A DNA stretch of 64,000 nt from Tubulanus polymorphus (taxonomy: Eukaryota; Nemertea; Palaeonemertea; Tubulaniformes; Tubulanidae), in the NCBI RefSeq assembly GCF_964204645.1, contig NC_134027.1:15862485-15926484 (forward strand). The letters run 5' to 3'. Shown piece after piece: positions 10,926 to 22,244 of the stretch. How positions within the stretch are numbered: the first letter of the stretch is position 1; each line of letters starts with the position of its first letter. Below the pieces are notes generated by a model. It was not told the DNA's origin and made no database searches. It worked only from the letters and a program-made list of their open reading frames with translations. The translations under genes and the position numbers were made by a program.

Positions 10926-12988
10926 AAAGTTTGTTGTTGAAGATGGTGCTGCGGATGGCTATGGATCAACGTTGCGGGTGAGGATGGGGCGCTATTTGAC
11001 GCTGTGGATCGGGTCCGTACAAATGACTAGCTGCGCTGTTACCGGTATGCGACCCACTTTTTTTTGCTGGATCGCCTCTGTCCCGGCACTAATTTGCTCT
11101 AATTTTCGTTTCCCGGCCCCCGTAGGGCGGTGACTTTCATTGACTGGTGCATTACTATGGCCACTGGATACAATCTGCTCTCGGCACAAACGCCAACAAC
11201 CCATGACATAGGCCAACTAAATTTGCTATGCAATACATGGGGTACAAGCTTCACATCCATGATTCAACACAAGTGTTTTGAAGCTGTTCACAGACTGAAC
11301 TGCAAGGCCAACTGCTAGCTGTACCCTGAGGGCCTATAGCTAGTCTAATGATTGACCAAGTGGAACAGGAAAACAATATTCACCAACGGAAGAACGGCAG
11401 TTACACAAGATTAATTATGGGCAAATTGTACTTAAAAAATTTTGATCCCATGAGACAATGACATAAAACAACTTAAAAACTTTAGCATCAACTACGATTC
11501 GGGGTAGTAACAAAATCAAAAGCTGCGATATAAGTTTTTCAAATTTCAGGGTAGTACATATTAAACCAGGCCAACTGGTTACTGATGAAATCAAGTTTAT
11601 CAACTGAATGTGGCTTTCAATAGTTTCATGATAGGATATCTTTTAATATTAAAGCAATTAAGGCCTTAAACTTAAAACGTTTTTATATGTGACACGACGT
11701 CTTCACATTATCATTGGACAATTCAAATGTCGGTCTGTCGATGCATTTCTGTGTACGCGAAAAAACACAAATCTGCTCCGTGGGAAGCATTATCTATTAC
11801 TAACTAGAGGCCCACGGGCTTTGTGAAGTCTGAGCATCGGGTAAAGTACTTTGCATAGCCAAGACATTTTAAAATGACTTCGAGCACAGGTTCTCAGTCG
11901 CCCCATTTTGCAAAATTCATTGAATTCAAAAAAATTCTTTTAGTCCTTCATGTTTTCATCAGAAAAACATTTTGTGGCCGGCTTGACTTACAATCGGGTA
12001 GCTCTGTCAGTTCTTCAATTTTGGGATTAACCAAATGCAAAAGTTTTTTTCATTTCTCGTATCTAATGGGTCACAATATCCACCTCGTTGTTGTGTTCAA
12101 GATGCACTACACGCTATCATTCGTGTAAAGACAATATTCCCTGCCGTTAGGAACCGCATAGGCATGCGTCTTTAGTTTCTCCAACTCACGGCATCAACCT
12201 TGAGCACCGACCAGCTAGCTAACGTCAGTCGCCAGATCGACATCCGCAGAGCAGGGGCGCTCATGAACTGCAGAGACTGCAGCGCTAAAGGCGTTATTGA
12301 AGTCATACATTTTGTTTATATGCTTCAGAAATCTGGTTTATATGACCAGTGTTCAGTTATGCAAATTAGTACAGCGCAGCAATCGTCAGCACATCAAAGT
12401 TTTTTCATCAAGATAACCACTGGCTTGCAAAAAATGAGTATAGAAATTTCAAATACGTTAGAATAGATTTATATTTTAATAGATTATCCATTATTTAAAC
12501 TGACAAATTTAATTAATATTTTCTCTTTTTAGTTTTAGACTTCTCCGATAGTACACTTAACGCAGCGCCACTAATGCTAGTGACTCATTCATTGATCCGA
12601 GTGATACCAAATTTCCTACGGCCCAGCCCACGAAAATGAGGGCATTAATCAAAAATCCGCCCGATAACTCTCTGCTCGCCCACCCACTGGTTATTCATGA
12701 GAAATTTCAGCGTTCAATTCGCAGTAGTTATCGCGGAGATGTTCAAAAGGCTACTGTTACATTTCAAGTCATTTCAATTGATACACGGTTAACACGATAT
12801 TGATTATAGATTTAGCCATTAGAGGCTGGGCGACACAGTCGAGTAAATGATCGAGTTTGAAGCTAATGTTTGTCTTTAAAAAGTGTTCCAGGAAGTAGGT
12901 TCTGCAGGTGCGTAAATTAGGCAGTGACAAAGTTTCATGGTAACTATGAATGAATATGAAAAAAAATTTGAGGGTCTGCAAGACTTAC
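10926..12988. other. intron 9 remainder, nothing recognised
   Basis: The sequence between the pearl-like copy and exon I shows no homology that I can name. Short open frames at 10992-11318 and 12200-12466 have no domain features. Confidence 0.4.
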
Positions 12989-13152
12989 CATACCAGTTGA
13001 TGAACTGAACACAACTTAGTATAATAAGAGGAATTTCCTGCTTAGTCAGGCGAATAAATTCTTCTAAACTTCCACCGAAAAGTTTTGGCTGACCAGCTAC
13101 AGGTGTTGCACGGCCAATTCTTCTCTTGAACTTGCGTGGTAGAAAAGGAGAC
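12989..13152 (-). CDS. srGAP: srGAP exon I: basic linker and start of RhoGAP domain
   Basis: This 164 nt exon completes the split arginine and runs through a basic linker (RKFKRRIGR) into GGSLEEFIRLTKQEIPLII and SCVQFINWYG. The family reads GDIETFIKDSGQEIPLVVESCIRFINLYG here, the first helix of RhoGAP. The intron before it is only 95 bp (13153-13247), and its acceptor (GGCATTCAAG) has a poor pyrimidine tract. The donor GTAAGT is strong. The exon ends with the first base of a glycine codon. Confidence 0.9.
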
Positions 13153-13247
13153 CTTGAATGCCAATTTCAACCAAATAAATAATCAGAAATATAACATAAT
13201 CTTTTCAAATGGTAGTACTTTTGACTTTGGACTTAATTCCTTTCTAC

Positions 13248-13348
13248 CTGTCGTCTTTATCTCTGTCTCCGAGAGCCTTTGTAATTGAGTTATATTTTGC
13301 CTGAAGACGTGATATAAGATTGTTTCCAAGAAAATATTCTTTGAATTT
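13248..13348 (-). CDS. srGAP: srGAP exon H: KFKEY...LISRLQAKY
   Basis: This 101 nt exon encodes KFKEYFLGNNLISRLQAKY and ITKALGD, matching KFKEYVNGSNLITKLQAKHD of the family. It is separated from exon G by a 150 bp intron (13349-13498). The acceptor is TATTTCAG and the donor is GTAGAA, a weak site. The exon leaves two bases (AG) of a split arginine codon. Confidence 0.88.
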
Positions 13349-13498
13349 CTGAAATAGAAATCAGGTAGATACATCCAATGACAAGGACAAAATCTATAGC
13401 TACTTATGTCAGGGTTAGTTGTTATAACCAGTTTGAAGAATGTTGTGCAAAGACCTGATTTAAGTAAGAAGCATTGAACTGAACAACATGCAACTCAC

Positions 13499-13666
13499 AG
13501 CTAAATAGTAGTCTTCAGTTTCACATCTAGTCATTCGTGATTTCTGAACATCTTGAGGTGATCGATTGACCACATTTTCATCATTGAACATTGCAGGAAT
13601 ATCAAGATCTCGTTGCTTTATAAGATCCATGAATGAGGCCTCAGCAGTTTCAATCGTTTTCCAAAG
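13499..13666 (-). CDS. srGAP: srGAP exon G: helical extension with ETEDYY
   Basis: This 168 nt, 56-codon, phase 0/0 exon reads LWKTIETAEASFMDLI, then an acidic linker (DLDIPAMFNDENVVNR), then RCETEDYYLA. It corresponds to the RKTLDATMQTLQDM ... QQETEMFYFTK part of vertebrate proteins and is shorter in the middle. The acceptor is ATATTTAG and the donor is GTGAGT. It is the first of three closely spaced exons. Confidence 0.88.
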
Positions 13667-14571
13667 CTAAATATGTCCAAAAAGAAAATCATATTCATAT
13701 TCAAACTAATTCAATGAATAGCACCATGCATGCTGTTGAAGCTACAATGCCAGGGTTCATAGTTGCCAGGCCTTGGTCAAAATTGAGCCTTATCATCACC
13801 TTGCTTTGGATGCGAAGGCATCCCCCCTCCCCACTAAATTTTGAGTTTCACAATCAAATAAATTGCCCATGGGCAAAGTGGTTTACCTTGAGAAAGGTTA
13901 ATGTTGTTTGGAGCAAGGACATTGAAAACCTTTTTAATTCGTGGCTTCAAAATTCTAAAAGTTAATATAGCTGCAAAGCAGCGATGACGGGTTTTCTGTA
14001 AAGCCATTCAGAATGATGGGAATAGTAGTAAATTGAAATATCGATACATAGAATTAAATGCATTGACAGATTCGAACCTAATATGCAACCACTGTGTAAA
14101 CGTCAAATATGATTCAGCTTTGAAACCGAACATACGTGGACGTACAATCACAAATATTAATATATTTGACCAGGCACTTATTTTGGCATTCAAACATCAT
14201 GATACTGTATTATCACCATCCTTAAAAATGGATCTGTCCTATTAAGAACTCATCTTAAGCACCTGCTGAGCCGATAGATTGAGTGAATTCACAGATAAGA
14301 ACGTATTATGATTTAGAATAGATTTAAGAAGTTAATGTTTTTATTGAAATATTTGAATAAATACATATATTGTAATGTAGATTCAATCAATAAATTATGA
14401 ATTGATTTGGTCTGGGTTTCCGGCTGATGTTGATTTTGGCTTTTATGGATTACAAATTCAACAGTGATAAACAATTGATACCTGCAACATGTGTGTAAAT
14501 CAAACCTATTCCACTAGTTGCGTGTGTTTCCTAATAAACGGGAGAGTCACTCTTGATCTGAGTTATTAGAA

Positions 14572-16023
14572 CTAGGGGTCCAGGGACACCATGCCCACTT
14601 GGGAAGTGGTTCCAAATGCTCAACAATCTAACAATTCAGGGGCCGGTTTCACAAAGCGTAATTAACCCTTAATTATGATTAAATCACTAATCATGATTAA
14701 ATTATCATGATTTAATCAAGTTAGGTGTTTCACAAAACGTAATTAACTTTAATTATAATTAAGTTTATTACAAAATTTAATTCTCCTCTAGAATGTAATT
14801 AAACCTTATAATCATCATTAGTTTATTATCAAAAACAAAAAGCTGCAGAGATTATTCATGGAATTTGGTGTTTATTAATTGACGACGGCAATTCCTACAC
14901 TTATTTAGTTCTTCAGATTGTTTGGCTCAAATAATTTGGATTTTTTGCCTTTTGTAAAAAAGGCATGTCAATACTCTAAATTCTATTGATTTATTTTCAA
15001 ATGTCCTATGTTTTTGTCAGCACGACCACCACATACTTAGAAGTATTGAATTAATTGATTTTGTCCATACATATGATAGATTTCCGTCAGTAGAGTACAT
15101 ATCTATGGAGTTAGTGTTAAAAAGTGCTAATCACTGCTCGGAAATAAACCCCATTTACGAGGATTTAATTTTGCTGACTGGAGGTGAGTTTCTATTTAAA
15201 AACTTCTGAGACATCTTGCTAAGTTTTTCCACTGGTTCCTGAGACCTTTCAGAGCAATCTTTAACTCCCAAAGGAGTGAATTTCTCTTTTCCTCTAAACA
15301 AGGAAGGTTGTTGATGCTTGGACAGCAAATGGCTGTCTAAAGTTCCGCCATTTTGATACAGTTAAATTGTAATCAAGTTGCCTAATTATGTAATTAGTTA
15401 ATTTTGTAATTAAACCCTTTCGTGAAACCGAATTTTAATCGTAATTAACCAATCATGATTAAGGAAATTTAATCATGATTTAGGTCCTAAGTATAATTAA
15501 AGTTAATTATGCTTTGTGAAACCGGCCCCAGGTATCAAAGGTATAAAACATCCCTTTTCAAAGAATACCCATCACAAATTGCAATGAGAAATGGCAAACT
15601 CAGAATTCGGGCCAAAATTGACATTTTTGGGCACTAAAAAAGGTCATAGGACGGCCATCTAGAGTCCGTATCCAAATTTTTGTTATGCTGATGGGCCCAG
15701 GGGGCATTCACATATATCCGAAAGATCAAGGTAATCTATCAAAGCATCTTCAAAATTTCCCTCAAAAAGTTCAAAAATGTGTAAAAAGTGTTGATTTTGG
15801 CGAACAACAATGGCTGCCAGTCGGCCATCTTGATTCTGACAGGGCCAGTTTTTGAGCTGAAGATGTGTCTAGGGTAGATACATGTGAAACCCAAATATCA
15901 AGACATTACATTGAAGCGTCTTCAAAACTTCCTAAAATAACTGATTTCCGTCTACGGACGGACGGACGACAGACGAAAAGTGAACGCAATAGCCCGCTGG
16001 GACTAAAGTCCCAAGTGGGCTAA
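14572..16023 (+). mobile_element. pearl/HINE-like element copy 2, split by inverted-repeat element
   Basis: It starts CTAGGGGTCCAGGGACACC and ends with hairpin GGGACTAAAGTCCC then AAGTGGGCTAAAA, preceded by a GACGGACGGACG tract (15955-15970). The tandem core is absent. In its place lies the 891 bp element 14639-15529, so this copy was hit or rearranged by a later insertion. Confidence 0.75.
14639..15529. mobile_element. 891 bp TIR element (GGGGCCGGTTTCACAAAG), copy 1
   Basis: The left end GGGGCCGGTTTCACAAAGCG is inverted at the right end (CTTTGTGAAACCGGCCCC). Near the ends AATTAA/CATGATTAA words repeat in both orientations. There is no open frame. The element sits inside pearl-like copy 2. 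Copy 2 of this element, at 18745-23106, carries the hAT insertion. Confidence 0.8.
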
Positions 16024-17029
16024 AAATAATGTTCATTTAGTCATAGAAATCCATTGCCTTTTTGGAGTTTCTGTAATAATATTTGTTCTGCCCTAATTTT
16101 TATTACTGTATGAACCAATGATATGCTTTGTAAATATGATGTAATAAAATAAATTTGAATTAAATTTGAACATGAGAATCAAGCATAACTTGTGTTTTTT
16201 CAACTTGTCTTACTTGTCTTTTGTTAACAGTTCCAGAGTTTCAATTACAATCAAATCCAAATTGGCTAAAAAGTACATAGGACTAAATGAAATGAACGGT
16301 TAGTTACTGCAAACCTATTCCAGTGTTATGTCGATCGTGTTGAATCACTTTCCTTGAGTTGAAAGAATCAGATCTTCTATGGTACAATATCGGTCGAAGA
16401 GAGATATATGGTGTTGACTGTCCTTGACCATCTAACTTCATGCATTTGACATTGGAATCAGCATCATACCCATTTGAACTGCAAAATATTCATACAACAT
16501 GAAAACCTACAGTACATGTATACAGTATTAATCAAACTTTCACCGATGTCGGATATTTGAATGAACATTAGGTTTATTTCAGTACTCTAAAGCAGGAAAT
16601 AATAAGCCCAATCAATAGGCCCTATTCCCATTGGAACAATTATATAATGCGTACAGCTGTACCGTACACTTATCAGTCAAGAATGGAGAAATCGGTATAC
16701 CAAACCTACGAACAGCAAAATGTACAGGCCTACATTATGATTTCTGGTAATACAAGCCGTGACCACATGAACGTTTTGGTTTGACTATTAATGTCAGCAG
16801 GTCAGAGAAGGCCTGGCCAAACTTAATCACATGGCTCAAATCAATTAGCCTTTCTGCGTGTGAATATCTCACTGTATTGTTTTAAAAATAGGCTTATCGA
16901 GTGAATTAGTACATAGACTGAATTAGACTTTGGGCTAGTCCTGACCAAATCCTATCCATATTATCATGGCACCAGTTATAGTAACATCACTGTAGGGCCG
17001 ACGAGAGGGAAAAAGTTGTGTTTGTAGTA
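16024..17029. other. intron 6 stretch with possible LINE tail
   Basis: At 16140-16165 AATAAAATAAATTTGAAT resembles the 3' tails of CR1/Jockey-type LINEs, but no coding remnant precedes it. The rest is unassigned. Confidence 0.35.
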
Positions 17030-17555
17030 CATAGGCATGGTAGGCTTGTCGTACTCACTTAATACTTAAAACGCTGTTGTTACCTGTACATGACTGTACG
17101 GTGATTTCTACAGGTTAGCCATATGTGAGTACGTTGACGCTCAGACTTGCAATATTGGGATTCGAAACCAAACGAAAAAAAAATCCAGTAGTAGTCCAGT
17201 GATTTACCCACTGTGCCACAGAACGTAACTGGTGGGTGGATGAAATTTGATTTACATATAGCCTAGCCTCACCTAACCCAAACTCTATTCTTTTACGCAT
17301 GCGCGTTTGCAGATTATAGGAACTCACGTACAGCGTTTTTAGGAAACTCACGTACCGTTAACCTGTGGATATCACCGTACAGTCACTGGCACGTACGGGT
17401 AACAACTTCGTACTTAAAAAATGGTATTGGCTACTAGGAACTCACGTACGGCATTAGTAGGGAACTCACGTACGGTTAACCTGTGGATATCACCGTACAG
17501 TCACGTACGCGTTACAATTTCGTACTTAAAATGGTATTGGCTTCTATATAATAGG
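17030..17555. repeat. GTACGTGAG-type tandem and inverted units
   Basis: Two direct units of about 118 bp (17330-17440 and 17448-17555) share AACTCACGTAC, GTTAACCTGTGGATATCACC and CGTACTTAAAA. A third, inverted copy lies at about 17040-17140. The layout is that of an element with inverted ends, one of them duplicated. Confidence 0.65.
17145..17222 (-). repeat. tRNA-like SINE fragment
   Basis: On the minus strand an A-box-like TGGCACAGTGGGTA (17205-17218) and a B-box-like GGTTTCGAATCCC (17157-17169) are spaced about as in a tRNA. The anticodon arm does not pair, so this is a tRNA-derived SINE or decayed pseudogene rather than a tRNA gene. Confidence 0.45.
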
Positions 17556-18324
17556 CCTATAGACAAATAAATACCGGTAGGCTTTCTTATAATCTTAGCT
17601 TCCACACTTCACAACCGAACCAACTGACCAACCAGTAGTATATTTAGTCCCAGTACGCACCAACCGGCACAGGCCTAACACTGTTCGTCAACTGTGTGTA
17701 CCGTTGTAGGCTATCGATAATCACCTGATACTTTTCTGTCGTTTGTTTTCTCTCTCTGAGACGAAGACGAACGTAATTCTAGTAGCCTTCCGCGACTCAA
17801 CGACCTTGATTTAAACTTGATCAATTCAAAGTGTGTTTATTGACGCTTTTGGTTACATGAACTGATCAGCAATATACTTAAATAAAATAACCGGAATAAC
17901 AAGAAATCAAAAATATTAAAGAGGTAACAAACAAATGCCCGTAAACCTGTCAGACACGCGAACGCCCGACTCGTAAACTCTTGGACTCGGACCCGCTGAG
18001 CAATAAATTCATAAAATTGACTTTGAAATTGATTGTGGAGAAGAGAGGGAATTATTCGATAGCTCTTCCTCGAAAAGAAGAGAGAAATATCGGTAAGAAA
18101 ACACAACATGGCTACTAATTGAACGGAGCCAAATTTCCGATGTTTACGGCTCGACAGTGCCTTTATAACGTGGATTTATCAAAATTCCCATGCAGAATCT
18201 GGAGATTGAAGTGAGCTGAAGGACATCATACGGATTGTATCGGCGACAGCGGTAAGGTAAGGAAGCCTTTACACTTTTAACAAAAACTATGTGGAAAAGG
18301 GAAAAAAAAAATAATAATCACGCG

Positions 18325-18376
18325 AATTTCAATAGGGTTTTCTGTGAAGAAACAGAAAACCCTAAATATTGAAATT
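18325..18376. repeat. 52 bp hairpin
   Basis: AATTTCAATAGGGTTTTCTG is followed after a few bases by its near-perfect inverted copy (CAGAAAACCCTAAATATTGA, then AATT). It is a strong stem in RNA or cruciform form and may be the remnant of a MITE centre. Confidence 0.6.
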
Positions 18377-19613
18377 TATTTTTCTCAAAGAATTATTTTG
18401 TAGTCAAATTAGACCAAAAATATACATACTCTACGGTGAAAAGTCAAAAATTTTGTAGGGTACACGTACGTAGGGACACCATTTTATATTTTGAAAAAAT
18501 ATTTTTCACAATATGAAAAAATATTCAAATAAAATTCATATGATGTCACCAATCAGAGGGTGTTTGGATATTGAGTCTTGCAAAGCTCTTCCATTGTATG
18601 GCAGCAGAAGCTTAAATACCGGTACCGTAAAAAATAAGCGTATGTCGTGAATGTTTTAAATCTTGGATTTTACTACAAAAATATTCAGACCTCGACCTAT
18701 ACCTAGTCTGTATTTTCAGGTCACAAGAAATTACAATTTATCAACTTAAATTATAATTAAGTTAATTACAAAATTTAATTCTCCTCTAGAGTGTAATTAA
18801 ACCATTTAATCATCATTAGTTTATTATTAAAAACAAAACGCTGCAAATATTATTCATGGAATTTGGTGTTTATTAATTGACAAAGGCAATTCCTACACTT
18901 ATTCAGTTTTTCAGATTGTTTAGCTGAATAATTTGGATTTTTTGCCTTTTGTAAAAAAGGAATATCAATACTCTAAATTCTATTGATTTATTTTCAAACA
19001 TCCTACAGGGATGATAACAGACCATTATTGAAAAGGCGGAAACGAGCGCCGTAGGCGCGAAGTAATTACGGGGGGTCTGGGGGCCCTCCCCCAGAAAATT
19101 TTTGATTTTCACATCATCTCAGATCGTTTTTCAGCAGTTTTCCGATTGAAATTTCACTCAGCAAAGCCAAAAAATCAAACAACATCGTCCATGTTTTACA
19201 CAACACACTGCTAGTTCCAAGACGGCAGGGACATAATTGATGCAGAGACAACTATAATGTAACTAGTAGGTTCGAATCCCACATTGATCAATCTTCTTGA
19301 AAGCGACGATCACTTGCCCACGCAATAGATAATTGAATTAGACTTTATTTTCCAGCATGCATCATTAAAGCACTAATTTTTAATAAACTGATATCACAAC
19401 AAGCTAGATTTCCATAAAAAAAACTTAAATAGAACAGTGGGTTATCTTATGAATTTTCTAACGAAGTAAGGTTTGGAAAAATATTCTATAAAACACATGT
19501 ACACATCATTACCAATCTAAACATACTACATGTACATAGTCAGTACAGTCAGTCGGCATCATTTTATTTAACAAAACACATAAATGTTTTTCCAATAGTG
19601 GACAAGCCAGAGA

Positions 19614-21802
19614 TTACTTCTTTTTTAATAGTCTTACAAGTTCCATCTGCTTATGTCTTTTAGCTTGTCGTTGTTTTGCACGCATAGCAGATACATGTGC
19701 CTCTCGGGCTTTCTTTGCAGCTGAGATGCACTGTTCGCGGGCTTTGCGTTTTGAAACTTTCTTAACCTCTTTAGCCTGAAGTTCCTCCATACGAGCCGCT
19801 TTCTTATCTTTTTCACCCTGCAATTCATCCTTGTATCGTTTAGCTGCAGTGTTCATATTTTTAACGAGATTTGGACACACAGGGTCATGAAGAATATCTT
19901 CTCTTTTGAAAAAGTCTACAGCTGACGTTTTGCCTAATCCGTATTTCACACTCTGGATTGCGCTGAAAGATTTGACATGAAGTCTATTGGTTGTGCTGTT
20001 CAGAATTTCGCCCATAATGCTAAACGAGCTCTCGACAACTGGGCAACTGAAACAGCTAAGTAAAGCAAATACCATGCGACAGAGGTATGGATATTTGCCC
20101 AAATCATGTACAGCAGCCCACCAGGAATCGATTCTAACTTGCTTTCCATCTTTATCAACTGCTGCTGGCAGACTGGAATCCGAGTGGAATTTATGCACTT
20201 CTAATTTATAACAGTTGATCTCCGTTTCATTAGCCAGAACATTGACGACTAATTGTGGGAGTTTTTTCATATATTTCAGTGCCGTTTCATGTCGCTGGCA
20301 TTTTGGGTCTATTGCCGAGATATACCGGAGAAGTTTATTGTCGATAGGCATTTTTTTAGCGAGGTACTGGGCGGTATTGAGATAGGCCCTCTCGACACGA
20401 TCATGAAAGTCTTTGACAAACTGGGATGATTTATTTTCCCCCGCAATTATTTGGGATGCAGATTCGCCTATGAACATCTCAGTGGTTGGCAGGAGGTTTT
20501 CTGAGATTATCAGAGAAGACAACTTTCGATCCGATTCAGGAATTGCAGATGGTTTAACACAAAGGGAAATGAAATCCCTGAATAATTGACATTGCTCATC
20601 ATTGAGCTTGTGGACACATGGCTCTTCAACAGTTTGGAATAAGAGTACATATCTTTTTAGAACTGGCAATACCGCCGTGTAAAAATGCACATAAAGCTTA
20701 AGCTTTTTACGCTGAATGATGAGTTTATCGATAATTCGTAGCTTTCTTTCTTTTCCTTCCGCTGTCAGATTTTTCCATTTGGCGGCAGCAGCAACATAGA
20801 TTTTTTTGATCTCATCTTTCGTGGGTTCAGACAAGTTAAATTTGCGATATATGTCAACACATAGAGCCAAATACACGATTTTGTCTTTCTGTATAAATCC
20901 ATAGTACAGCAGAGTATATCCATCGATTTTGCGAATAAGGTCTGACGCCGCATCATGGACCGCTAGCCATCGGGTTCCGACGTACCGCTCGGGCATCGAA
21001 AACCCAATGCCTAAGAGATCAAGGATAATTTGGAGCCAGTTTTCTACGTCCTTAGAAAAATGCAAATCACTTGCAATATCGGTTATCAATTTCTCTATGA
21101 ATCCATCAAATTCTTTTGTGAAATGTTTCGCGGCGTTGTGAGTGTGATGTATCGAATCACCGTCGATGTCAAGCAAATGCTGGGCCAAATTATCCTTTAT
21201 TAACTTCTCCAAGCCAGTTTTACTACCTCTCATGACGTTACAGCTGTCGAGGAGGACAGACATTAATCGGTTATAATCTAAATCACGCTGCTGGAAAACC
21301 TCAACCAAAGCACTATAAACAGATGCGCTAGTGGTAGAAATAAGATTACATGAGGCCAAATGTCTGACAACAACTTGTCTCTCCTTCTCACTAAAGTAAC
21401 TGACAAGGATCGACAGAACTTTTTTTGTGGATTGGCTTGTAGCCTCATCGATGTTTAGTGAATAGAACGTATTTCTGAGTTCATCCGCTAACTGTTCTTC
21501 GGTGGTTTGCGCCAGACCCAGTCGCATCTTATATGAAGCCGCTAAACGACCCATAGACAATTTGCTTAATGCTGCCCGATCCATGGCAAGTGCTTTTGCC
21601 AACTCAATCAATTTTGGAGACTGAGAAAACGGCAATGAGTTTTCAGCAATATATGAAAGAACTAAAGCCTCCTGGCTTACGACCCGGTCCGATATTGGGA
21701 CTTTAGGTTTAGCGGTCGTCGTAACGGCCTGTTGTTCATTATTTGGATTTTGGAATATTGGGCAGATCCCGTAAGATCGACCAACATCGGCTCCCGAACT
21801 AC
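19614..21802 (-). CDS. hAT transposase exon 2: catalytic and dimerisation domains
   Basis: This exon follows a 126 bp intron (21803-21928, GTAAGT...TTTCAG) and encodes about 728 residues to a stop at 19614. Numbering from the ATG at 21818 of the unspliced frame, the likely RNase H-like acids are D124 in NIDEAT, D191 in LLDSCNVMRGS and E596 in VESSFSIMG. RYVGTRWLAVHDA (about 279-291) and DSWWAAVHDLGKYPYL (about 564-579) are hAT landmarks, the latter opening the C-terminal dimerisation region. The last 75 residues are a lysine/arginine-rich coiled tail, probably a nuclear localisation and DNA-binding segment. There is no frameshift or internal stop. Confidence 0.92.
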
Positions 21803-21928
21803 CTGAAAGTGAATGCAAATTCTAGTTCTTTATTCGGTTTGATTTTACAATTTAAGAAAAACTTGAAAATCGTCTAATTTTATTTACAAATATTAACCTG
21901 TGTGGCATGTGAACGTAGGCCTACTTAC

Positions 21929-22244
21929 CTGGAAGTACGTAATTAGATCTCCGTTCTTTGACGATGTCAACGTGTTTCTGAGTTTTAGCGTGGTTTTCAA
22001 GCGCAATTCGACCCTTACTTCCGTATTTTATTTCTGTTTGGCACCAGAGACAATAAGCTTTCCCCGGTATGTCTATCTTCCTCACGAAGTCAGCGAGAGG
22101 AATCCCATCAACCATTTTCTCCAGCCAATCCCACTTCCATAGGTTTTTTTTAAATTCTTTTTGGTCGATTGTCCTGGGGTCAATCGTCCCAACTCTCTCA
22201 ACAATTTTCCACATGATTCTATATCGCAATTTCACACTACGCAC
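21929..22244 (-). CDS. hAT transposase exon 1: BED-type zinc finger
   Basis: It starts at the first in-frame ATG (22244) and encodes 105 residues. C-L-W-C, 16 residues, H, five residues, H (CLWCQTEIKYGS ... ENHAKTQKHV) is a CCHH finger of the BED type, used by hAT transposases to bind their ends. It ends at donor GTAAGT with one base of a glycine codon, which exon 2 completes. A later in-frame ATG (residue 11) is also possible as the start. Confidence 0.8.

Noticed and set aside
14639-15529. hAT assignment of the GGGGCCGG element
   Set aside because: The left end could be read as CAGGGGCCGG, but the right end is GGCCCCAGG rather than GGCCCCTG, and no 5-8 bp duplication is visible, so I leave the superfamily open.
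19225-19285. tRNA-like stretch with GGTTCGAATCCC
   Set aside because: A T-arm can be folded but there is no anticodon arm or clear A box. It lies in the untranslated end of the hAT element.
19634-21141. Short frames overlapping the hAT transposase
   Set aside because: Shadow frames of the 728-residue transposase exon.
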